Below are positions 1-5,644 of a stretch of DNA of 10,175 nt, piece by piece (the stretch's first letter is position 1; every line of letters starts with the position of its first letter). The position numbers and the translations under genes are program-made. The notes beneath the pieces were generated by a model. That model made no database searches. It worked only from the letters and a program-made list of their open reading frames with translations, and was not told the origin of the DNA. Source of the DNA: Victivallales bacterium (GTDB lineage: Bacteria; Verrucomicrobiota; Lentisphaeria; Victivallales; UBA1829); NCBI GenBank assembly GCA_016285335.1, contig JAEEQO010000099.1, positions 1 to 10,175 on the forward strand, given 5' to 3'.

Positions 1-325
1 CACCGCCGCCGAATCCGCCGAAGCCGCCCATCATGCCACCGGCAGGAGCCGCGCCACTGGCGCCGCCAGCGGGAGCACCGCCGCCGAATCCGCCCATGCC
101 ACCGGCAGGAGCCGCGCCACCGGCAGCACCGCCGCCGAAGCCGCCGAATCCGCCCATGCCGCCGCCGAATCCGCCCATGCCGCCGCCGAATCCGCCCATT
201 GCGGGAGCGCCGCCGCCAGCGGGAGCGCCCCCGGCAGGAGCCTGTGCGGAGAGCACGGAGGCAAGGAGCAGAGATCCGGCGATGACGGTACCGGAAGCCA
301 GTTTCTTGTTCAGTTTCTGTTTCAT
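1..325 (-). CDS. Secreted Gly-rich MGGFGG-repeat protein, 5' part only
   Basis: The gene begins at 325 and runs off the left edge, so only the first ~108 codons are present. The start follows an AGGAG site (333-337) at 7 bases. The N-terminus is a classic Sec signal: KQKLNKK, a hydrophobic stretch (residues ~10-26, ending LLLASVLSAQA) and a likely cleavage after AQA or SAQ. Everything after that is low complexity: APAGG and GGAAPAGG blocks alternate with MGGFGG/MGGFGGG units, with almost no charged residues. Such Gly/Phe/Met sequence is expected to be disordered or to self-assemble in the periplasm or outside the cell. No catalytic domain is visible and I do not recognise the family. A functional domain could lie beyond the window. 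A sigma70-type promoter sits about 80 bases upstream, so it is probably transcribed alone. Confidence 0.8.
   Translation of the reverse strand, partial: MKQKLNKKLASGTVIAGSLLLASVLSAQAPAGGAPAGGGAPAMGGFGGGMGGFGGGMGGFGGFGGGAAGGAAPAGGMGGFGGGAPAGGASGAAPAGGMMGGFGGFGGG
32..199. repeat. 21-base tandem repeat with 63-base higher-order copy
   Basis: The 12-mer gaatccgcccat occurs at 146, 167 and 188, exactly 21 bases apart, and encodes MGGFGGG on the minus strand. A further copy lies at 86. A 26-base block at 32-57 recurs identically at 95-120, an offset of 63 bases, or three repeat units. The near-identity at DNA level, including third positions, indicates recent duplication by slippage or unequal recombination within the coding sequence. 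Confidence 0.85.
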
Positions 326-412
326 GTTTTTTCTCCTATAAGTTGGTTCTCGGGAGGTTGAAAATGTGGGTGTGTTGAGGTTATGTTGTCATGATTTCTT
401 CATTTCCAAGAA

Positions 413-441
413 AACATACTTCTGAAACAGGGAAAAATCAA
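413..441 (-). promoter_or_regulatory. Sigma70-type promoter for the Gly-rich protein gene
   Basis: Reading the minus strand, TTGATT (436-441) and TATGTT (413-418) are separated by exactly 17 bases, in an AT-rich island. Each box matches the consensus at 4 of 6 positions. Transcription would start near 406, giving an ~80-base leader before the AGGAG site and ATG at 325. The rest of the 326-639 gap holds an inverted repeat (526-572) and the terminator of the upstream GH9 gene; I see no gene in it. Confidence 0.55.
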
Positions 442-525
442 TATCAAAAACGACTGGTTTTCGTATTTTTTTCGGATAATCGGTCCACTGGATGTTAAAT
501 AACGTTGCTTCCGCTCCGCCTCAGA

Positions 526-572
526 AGACTTCCCACGAACGGCGGCGGATGCTTTCCTCCGTTCAAAAGTCT
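526..572. repeat. Two-step imperfect inverted repeat
   Basis: AGACTT (526-531) pairs with AAGTCT (567-572), and GAACGG (537-542) pairs with CCGTTC (559-564), leaving a 16-base loop and a small internal loop. It lies between the GH9 terminator and the promoter of the Gly-rich protein gene. It could be an RNA stem-loop in read-through transcript or a regulator-binding palindrome. No T-tract follows on either strand, so it is not an obvious terminator. Confidence 0.45.
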
Positions 573-575
573 CCG

Positions 576-610
576 AAAAAAAGCCCCGGACCTCACACGG
601 GATCCGGGGC
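576..610 (-). terminator. Rho-independent terminator of the GH9 gene
   Basis: On the minus strand an 8-bp perfect stem (GCCCCGGA, 603-610, with TCCGGGGC, 583-590) encloses a 12-base loop and is followed at once by seven T residues (582-576). It begins 29 bases after the GH9 stop codon. There is no T-tract on the other side, so it acts in one direction only. Confidence 0.9.
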
Positions 611-639
611 CTGGATTTCAGTTCGATTTCAGCTGAATT

Positions 640-3363
640 TCATTTTTTCGACTTCACCATGCTCTTGAAGGCTTCTCCGAAGATCAGGTAACTGCAGTTG
701 CCCGCGATCGTGCCTTCGTTCTGTCCCCACAGGAACGGCCAGTCGTCGAAGTTCTCGAAGTGATCGGGCCTGCGGAACAGCAGACCGGGCGCCACGTTGC
801 CCGGGATGAACGAGAAGTCGGCGCGGTTGTTGCCGTAGAAGACCTCCTTGGGACGCGCCGCGCCGACGGCGGCCACCAGCGAGTAGTTGTGGTACGGATG
901 GCAGCCGAACATGAACGCGGCGGCCTTGTAGGCGTAGCTCTTGTCGATGATGTCGGGGAAGTAGAGGTTGGCAAGGCAGGCCGTTGCGCCGAAGCTGACC
1001 ACGGAGCCGCTGCCCGCCCAGTTGCCTTCGCCGATGGGCACGCCGTACGGGTTGAGCGTGTCGAAACGGTCCATGTACGCCTTGTACTGCGCCACGTAGG
1101 GCGCGAGCTTCTGCTTGTATTCGGCGTCCATATAGGGGACGGCGTCGAGCGCGGTCCTGATGCCGCCGTTCACGTTGCGGCTCAGGTCCTGCCAGATCTG
1201 CTGCTCGAACCGCTCCAGATAGGATTTGTCGCCGGTCGTGCGGTACAGCTGGAAGTTGAGGCCCATGTTGTTGCCGCCGAAACCGCCGCGGCGGTTGCCG
1301 TTCGCGCCGCCCGCCAACGCCGAATTGTCGGATTCTCCCGAAAAGCGCCTGGCCTGCTTCATGCAGCGTTCGGCGAGTTCATCGTTGTAGCCCTTCAGAA
1401 CGCGTGCGGCGGCGGCGAACATGGCGGCCGCATTGGGGTTGGGCCCGGTGTTGCCGCCGGCGAACGCCCACATGTCGTCGGGGGTGCCGCTGCGCTTGCC
1501 GTCTTCCGACTTCACGTATTTGGGCAGGCTCGGGTCGTAGTGCAGGCCGTCGGTGATGGCGGCGGCGTCGCCCAGATGATGGTAGTTGTCCAGGACCGAG
1601 TTGGAAAGGGTCCTCGACATCTGCCCGAGCTGCTCGGCCTGCGCAACCAGGTTCAGTACGCCGTGTTCGATGTACTGCAGCAGGTCGGGCTTGCCGTCCG
1701 GACGGTGCAGGTCCACATAACGCTGCTCCTCGCTCACGAACGTCTCGTCGCGCTTGTTATGGAAGAGTTCCCACGCTTCCACCAGACTGCGGACCACGCC
1801 GATGTTCGCGCCGGTCTCGATGTCGAAGTCGCCCGCGTCGAAGTAGCCGCCGACGTTCAGTCCCGGGATGAGTTCGTAGGGCTCGTAGTGGGTGCCGTCG
1901 GGCTTCACGGCGGTGACCCGTCCCTGGGAGTGCATGTCGAAGTGATCGCTCGGCGGGGCCTGCAGATAGCCTTCCTTGAAGGGTTCGCCGTGCCAGATGC
2001 GGTACGCCTCGTTGACGGTCATGTGGTTCATGTGAATGGGGATCCACACGTCGCTGGTGGCGTCCGTCATCCAGTTGTAGACGGAATCGTCGATGATGAA
2101 GTTGCCGGACCTGTATTTGCCGTAGCGGATGAAGTAAATGCCGGGCGTTTTCACCTGGCTGAAGTCGAACTTCACATAGTTGTATTTATAATAAGCGCCC
2201 CATACGTCGGTTTTGCCCTGGTATGCCAGCTTTTCGCCGCCGTCGTCGGTGATCCTGTAGATCGCCGCGTTCGCGATCGGCTTGTCGTTCTTGTCGATCT
2301 CGATCACGGCGATCTTGGGCTGCGAGGGGACGTATCCAACCTGGGAGAACCCGATGTTCGGCTCCCGGATCCAGCCGGGAACGGCGTTGGGCTCGACGAT
2401 CCAGGTGATCACCTTGCCGGTCTTCTTCGCGGGCAGCGTGCTGCGCAATACGAACCAGCCGTTCTGCGCCAGGATGCGGCCGTCGTACAGCTCCAGCGTG
2501 GAATCCGTCGATGTGATTTTGATCATGCGTTCCGGCTCGTCGGGCGCGATGATGATGGAATGTCCCTTTTCAAGCGGCAGCGGGTCCACGAACTCGCCGG
2601 TGCCGCGGTCGTCGTAGGTGCGGAATCCCTTGAACTGCCGGGGTTTCTCCTCGTTCGGCAGTGCCTGGGTCCTGCTGACGGCGTAACGGGGGAATCTGTT
2701 CGGGCGGCCGTCCATGAGGTAGGTCTTGCCCCAGTACTGGGACGGCAGGAACTCCAGGTTGAACCCCGCCTTGCCCTCCAGAAACGCGGGCAGCGGCTCG
2801 TCCAGATAGACGTCGATCTCCACGGCCTTTCCCTTGCCTGTGACCACCACGCGCGAGTTGAAGTTGTAATCGTTGTAGCGCATCCCGACCTCGATGGAGT
2901 TGTTCTCCGGGTTCACCCTGCGCGTGGGAGAAGCCGGGACCAGGTCCCACTGCTCCGGGGTCTTGGAAAGCCTCACCGCGCCGCCCTGAACGGTCCTCAC
3001 GCCGTGATGGATGATCTCGATGCCGGAATTCTTCTCGTCGTTGAACCCGCCCGTGAACGCGTTGCTGAACACCAGCACATTCACGCCCGGACGCTCGAAA
3101 TACTGCATGTTGTTCAGGAGCAGCTTTTCCGGGTCGAGCTTCTGCGCCGGCTGCTGTTGAGACTGGCCCTGCCGGGGTTGCTGCCGGGTCTGGCCCTGAC
3201 GGGGCTGCTGACCTTGCACCTGGGGCATCTGCCGGGTCTGGCCCTGACGGGGTTGAGGTTGAGTTTGAGCTTGCCGGGTCTGCTGGTTTTGTGCCCGGGC
3301 AAAGACGGCGGGCAGCGCGATCAGCGCGGCGACGATGAGGGAGGAACAGGAGCGGAAGTTCAT
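640..3363 (-). CDS. Secreted family 9 glycoside hydrolase (cellulase-like)
   Basis: The product is a predicted endo-acting beta-glucanase/cellulase exported from the cytoplasm. From the start at 3363 it has 907 residues. Domains in order: signal peptide 1-24 (ends FARA), a Gln/Arg-rich low-complexity linker ~25-75, a beta-rich region ~80-330 (VLVFSNAFTGGF, IEIIHHGVRT, GKAGFNLEFLPSQYWGK) known from PVC and Bacteroidota GH9 enzymes, a CelD_N Ig-like domain ~335-428 (SQVGYVP), and the (alpha/alpha)6 catalytic domain ~435-900. The GH9 signature GGYFDAGDFD supplies D509 and the probable base D512; GQNEGTIAGN near the end supplies the acid E883. An in-frame ATG at 3423 would add 20 residues, but 3363 has AAGGA at 8 bases and puts the signal peptide at the terminus. 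The usual P-x-HPHHR motif of cellulases is not seen, so true substrate is uncertain. Single-gene transcription unit. Confidence 0.92.
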   Translation of the reverse strand: MNFRSCSSLIVAALIALPAVFARAQNQQTRQAQTQPQPRQGQTRQMPQVQGQQPRQGQTRQQPRQGQSQQQPAQKLDPEKLLLNNMQYFERPGVNVLVFSNAFTGGFNDEKNSGIEIIHHGVRTVQGGAVRLSKTPEQWDLVPASPTRRVNPENNSIEVGMRYNDYNFNSRVVVTGKGKAVEIDVYLDEPLPAFLEGKAGFNLEFLPSQYWGKTYLMDGRPNRFPRYAVSRTQALPNEEKPRQFKGFRTYDDRGTGEFVDPLPLEKGHSIIIAPDEPERMIKITSTDSTLELYDGRILAQNGWFVLRSTLPAKKTGKVITWIVEPNAVPGWIREPNIGFSQVGYVPSQPKIAVIEIDKNDKPIANAAIYRITDDGGEKLAYQGKTDVWGAYYKYNYVKFDFSQVKTPGIYFIRYGKYRSGNFIIDDSVYNWMTDATSDVWIPIHMNHMTVNEAYRIWHGEPFKEGYLQAPPSDHFDMHSQGRVTAVKPDGTHYEPYELIPGLNVGGYFDAGDFDIETGANIGVVRSLVEAWELFHNKRDETFVSEEQRYVDLHRPDGKPDLLQYIEHGVLNLVAQAEQLGQMSRTLSNSVLDNYHHLGDAAAITDGLHYDPSLPKYVKSEDGKRSGTPDDMWAFAGGNTGPNPNAAAMFAAAARVLKGYNDELAERCMKQARRFSGESDNSALAGGANGNRRGGFGGNNMGLNFQLYRTTGDKSYLERFEQQIWQDLSRNVNGGIRTALDAVPYMDAEYKQKLAPYVAQYKAYMDRFDTLNPYGVPIGEGNWAGSGSVVSFGATACLANLYFPDIIDKSYAYKAAAFMFGCHPYHNYSLVAAVGAARPKEVFYGNNRADFSFIPGNVAPGLLFRRPDHFENFDDWPFLWGQNEGTIAGNCSYLIFGEAFKSMVKSKK
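3142..3291 (-). repeat. Gln-rich PRQGQTRQ repeat region of the GH9 gene
   Basis: Directly after the signal peptide the gene encodes about 50 residues made of Q, R, P, G and T, with PRQGQTRQ and variants (PRQGQSQQ, QPRQGQTR) recurring. At DNA level the matching strings gccgggtctggccctgacgg and close variants recur between about 3170 and 3260. This is a flexible, positively charged linker that may hold the enzyme near the envelope or a polymer; that role is inference. Confidence 0.75.
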
Positions 3364-3371
3364 GCTGATGA

Positions 3372-3376
3372 TCCTT
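3372..3376 (-). promoter_or_regulatory. Shine-Dalgarno site fixing the GH9 start at 3363
   Basis: AAGGA on the minus strand lies 8 bases before the ATG at 3363. The alternative ATG at 3423 has only a weak GAAGAG immediately before it, and would leave just ~10 bases of leader from the promoter at 3440-3468. Confidence 0.7.
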
Positions 3377-3439
3377 ATGCGGCGGAGAGAACCGCCGTTG
3401 TTGGGGGTTGTTGAGAAGGGCATCTCTTCATTTTTGAAT

Positions 3440-3468
3440 AATATATGCTTGAATTTCTAAATTTTCAA
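3440..3468 (-). promoter_or_regulatory. Strong sigma70-type promoter for the GH9 gene
   Basis: Minus-strand TTGAAA (3463-3468) and TATATT (3440-3445) are separated by 17 bases; each matches the consensus at 5 of 6 positions. The predicted start of transcription is near 3433, giving a ~70-base leader to the ATG at 3363. Confidence 0.75.
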
Positions 3469-3476
3469 GCAAAAAC

Positions 3477-3512
3477 GGAAAAGAATGCCGAAGTTTTTTC
3501 TGCGTCCGGCAT
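3477..3512 (-). terminator. Possible weak terminator of the THSMGG hydrolase gene
   Basis: On the minus strand ATGCCG (3507-3512) can pair with CGGCAT (3485-3490) across a 16-base loop, and TCTTTTCC follows. It starts 10 bases after the stop at 3523. The short stem and long loop make it weak, so some read-through into the GH9 gene is possible. Confidence 0.3.
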
Positions 3513-3522
3513 CGCGATCGCA

Positions 3523-4224
3523 TCAGGCGGAGAACGACTTCGAGCGGAAGAACCGGAGGATCGGGTCGAGCGTGTACTTCGGATCGCGCAGGTCGGGATG
3601 CGTGCACGGCACCACGATCCGTTCGCACGGCTGACCATCCGGCAGAAGCGTGCTGCTCAATGCCACCTTGCCGTCGTATTTGCCCGCGACGATTCCGACC
3701 GGAGGCAGAAACGGCGGAGGCGGGATGTTCCGAACGTAGGAATCCGGCGACGGTGTCATGTCCGCGAGCGAGGCGTTGATGCCGCGGACCGCCCTGCTGT
3801 CCCCGAAATACGCGAGAAGGGACCCCCGGTTCGGCGGGCCGAGCATGACGACGGCTTCGATGCGGCGGCATTCGGCATCGTTCATCCGCGCGAGCGCGGC
3901 ACGGAGCAGGATGCCGCCCATGCTGTGCGTGACGAAGCACACATGCGCGGGCTTTTCCGTGCGCAGGAGACGGCGGTACAGCGTGAGGAAGATTTCAGAA
4001 TGTTCCCGGATGTTCCGTTTCGAGGTGGGGTAGTCGTAGTTGTAGACCGTGAACCCTTCGTCCGCCAGAGCGGACGCCAGACGCGCCATCGCGACAGCCC
4101 GCACGCCCCAGCCGTGAACGAGGAATACGGCATTCGTCTCCTGTTTTTTGCCTGCGGCGGGAACAGATTCGAGCTTGTGAAACCGGAATCCGCGCTCAAA
4201 ATAGTTTGTCAGGACATGCGGCAT
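3523..4224 (-). CDS. Cytoplasmic alpha/beta hydrolase (lipase/esterase-like)
   Basis: The 233-residue product is an alpha/beta-hydrolase fold enzyme, probably a serine esterase or lipase with unknown substrate. FLVHGWG (H37-G38) forms the oxyanion-hole strand, VTHSMGG gives the nucleophile S101 (T replaces the usual first Gly of GHSMGG), GKYDGKV gives a candidate acid D184, and VPCTHPDL gives the candidate base H209. Together these make a complete triad in the correct order. There is no signal peptide or membrane segment, so it should act in the cytoplasm. The length is short for a lipase but complete, resembling PGAP1-like/short lipase members. The start at 4224 follows GAGGGGG at about 6-8 bases. 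It has its own promoter and is transcribed away from the plus-strand cluster, which carries a second, larger GHSMGG hydrolase. Confidence 0.85.
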   Translation of the reverse strand: MPHVLTNYFERGFRFHKLESVPAAGKKQETNAVFLVHGWGVRAVAMARLASALADEGFTVYNYDYPTSKRNIREHSEIFLTLYRRLLRTEKPAHVCFVTHSMGGILLRAALARMNDAECRRIEAVVMLGPPNRGSLLAYFGDSRAVRGINASLADMTPSPDSYVRNIPPPPFLPPVGIVAGKYDGKVALSSTLLPDGQPCERIVVPCTHPDLRDPKYTLDPILRFFRSKSFSA

Positions 4225-4270
4225 GGAAAAGCCCCCTCAATTCGAAAAAAACGATCCGCTTCGATCCCCA

Positions 4271-4299
4271 AATATATCACAGGAAAAAGATAAAATCAA
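4271..4299 (-). promoter_or_regulatory. Sigma70-type promoter for the THSMGG hydrolase gene
   Basis: Minus-strand TTGATT (4294-4299) and TATATT (4271-4276) are separated by 17 bases. Transcription would start near 4264, about 40 bases before the ATG at 4224. The 290-base divergent gap (4225-4514) otherwise shows only the candidate plus-strand -10 box at 4489 and no convincing gene. Confidence 0.7.
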
Positions 4300-4488
4300 G
4301 AAGAAGTCCCGTCATTCCTGAAACAAATGACGCAAATAACGGCAGTTCATTCAAAGCGTTTTGGGCATCGTCAAAACCGAATGCCCCGGACTTCATGCGG
4401 TACACAGGCAGGAAAACCGAAAAAAACACAGTTGTCCGGGCGATTTCGGCTTGTATTTTATATGGCGCGGTATACATTAATAAAAAAC

Positions 4489-4494
4489 TATAAT
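4489..4494 (+). promoter_or_regulatory. Candidate -10 box for the plus-strand cluster
   Basis: A perfect TATAAT lies in a very AT-rich stretch (4471-4494) just before the first plus-strand gene. No good -35 box stands 16-18 bases upstream. Transcription from it would start near 4501, 14 bases before the ATG at 4515 and 41 before the alternative ATG at 4542, which bears on the choice of start. Confidence 0.4.
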
Positions 4495-4514
4495 CCTGAC
4501 GAGAATTCCTCCTT

Positions 4515-5597
4515 ATGTTCAAAACGTTCAAAAACAGTCAAATGCGAACATCCGTGAAAAAGATTCTGATGCGATTCCTGCGCGCTCTGGGCATCCGGTC
4601 TCTGAAGACGCTTTTCTGGTTATCGTTTGTGGTGCTGGCGCTTGGCGTGCCGTGGTGCATCGGAGCATTGTTCCACGCATTCGATATTCCCGTTTTCGTT
4701 TCGTGGTGCGGCGTCGTCCTGCTGCTGGCTTCACTGATCGCGAGCCTGTTTTCCCGATGGGCGCTGCTTGGGACTTTGCTGATCGAAGTCCTGCTGACCG
4801 CGGTGTTCTGCCTCATCAACCCGAAAGAACGTTTCCAGCATACGATCTGGCAGAAACCGTGGTGGTATACGCTGGAAGTGAACAGGCTCGACGACGGCAG
4901 ATACGTGCTTCTCAATGTGCGGGATTTCGTCTACCGGTCTGTGACGGATTACGATGTTCAGTACCACACCGTAACCGTCGACCCGGAGCAGATCTCTTCC
5001 ATCGATGCGGTGTTTTCGCATTGGGACAACATGGAGGAGATCGCGCATTCCATGCTTGGACTGAACTTCGCTGACGGCACGACGGTCGTGATCTCGCTGG
5101 AGACGCGCCTGCCCGAGGGCGCCAAACAGAACGGCATCGACGGGCTCTACCGCCGCTACGGACTGGCAATGCTCGCCGGCACGCCGGAAGACCTCTACGG
5201 ACTGCGCGTCGACCACCGCGGGGAAACGCTCTATGTCTACCGCCTGGACATGGATCGGCAGACCATGCGCGACACGGTCCTTTCGCTTTTTGAACGGGCG
5301 GCGGAGCTTCAGCGGAACCCGCAGTTCTACAACAGCCTCTACCGCAACTGCACGACAGGATTGCTGCCGATGCTGCCGACCGCTGACCAGCATCTGGACA
5401 GCGACGACATCCGCCTGATGCTGAACGGAATGGCGGCGAAGATGCTTTTCGAGAAAGACCTGATCGTTCACCGCGAAGGGGAAAGCTTCGGCTCGATCCG
5501 GGCGCGTTCGCTCGTGCCGGGGCTTTGCCGCGGCAAGGACGCGCCGCCTGCTCACTACGCCGGCGAATCGGAGGCCGGCTGGCTCCGCGAACACTGA
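4515..5597 (+). CDS. Membrane protein with DUF4105 / Lnb-type domain
   Basis: This 360-residue product has three predicted membrane helices (~33-54, 58-79, 82-100) followed by a domain I recognise as DUF4105, now named for Bacteroides Lnb, a lipoprotein N-acyltransferase. Conserved features are NVRDFVYRS (134-142), EEIAHSMLGL with H178, ISLETR (193-198), and YNSLYRNCTTG with C279. The His and Cys are the presumed catalytic pair of this thiol-enzyme-like fold. The C-terminal part would face the periplasm if the three helices leave the N-terminus inside. It is the first of four closely spaced plus-strand genes, two of which encode lipoproteins, which fits but does not prove a lipoprotein-modifying job. 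Start is uncertain: neither 4515 nor the in-frame ATG at 4542 (MRTSVKK, a typical positive N-terminus) has a clear Shine-Dalgarno. Family assignment is strong; activity is inference, as many DUF4105 proteins are uncharacterised. Confidence 0.82.
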   Translation: MFKTFKNSQMRTSVKKILMRFLRALGIRSLKTLFWLSFVVLALGVPWCIGALFHAFDIPVFVSWCGVVLLLASLIASLFSRWALLGTLLIEVLLTAVFCLINPKERFQHTIWQKPWWYTLEVNRLDDGRYVLLNVRDFVYRSVTDYDVQYHTVTVDPEQISSIDAVFSHWDNMEEIAHSMLGLNFADGTTVVISLETRLPEGAKQNGIDGLYRRYGLAMLAGTPEDLYGLRVDHRGETLYVYRLDMDRQTMRDTVLSLFERAAELQRNPQFYNSLYRNCTTGLLPMLPTADQHLDSDDIRLMLNGMAAKMLFEKDLIVHREGESFGSIRARSLVPGLCRGKDAPPAHYAGESEAGWLREH

Positions 5598-5630
5598 ATC
5601 TGTCTGTTACGAGTCAAATAAACAAAACCT

Positions 5631-5636
5631 GAGGAG
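5631..5636 (+). promoter_or_regulatory. Shine-Dalgarno site of the lipase lipoprotein gene
   Basis: GAGGAG stands 8 bases before the ATG at 5645. It is the clearest ribosome binding site on the plus strand and contrasts with the carboxylesterase at 9070, which has none. Confidence 0.85.
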
Positions 5637-5644
5637 ATGAATTC

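Noticed and set aside
1..200. CRISPR array because of regular repeats
   Set aside because: The 21-base units are in-frame tandem coding repeats without unique spacers.
33..341. A Pro-rich 102-codon plus-strand frame opposite the Gly-rich gene
   Set aside because: It is the complement of GGC/GCC repeats. The minus strand has the promoter, ribosome site and signal peptide.
760..3414. An 884-codon open frame on the plus strand opposite the GH9 gene
   Set aside because: It is antisense to a well-supported GH9 gene, has no recognisable domain, is rich in V/H/R/G as expected from the complement of GC-rich codons, and has no ribosome site.
3364..3423. Upstream GH9 start at 3423
   Set aside because: It would bury the signal peptide behind 20 polar residues, sits ~10 bases from the predicted transcription start, and lacks a good ribosome site.
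4277..4531. An 84-codon minus-strand frame in the divergent gap
   Set aside because: It overlaps the promoter of the THSMGG hydrolase gene and the start of the DUF4105 gene, has no ribosome site at its ATG (the AGGAGG near 4507-4512 is downstream of that ATG) and no family likeness.
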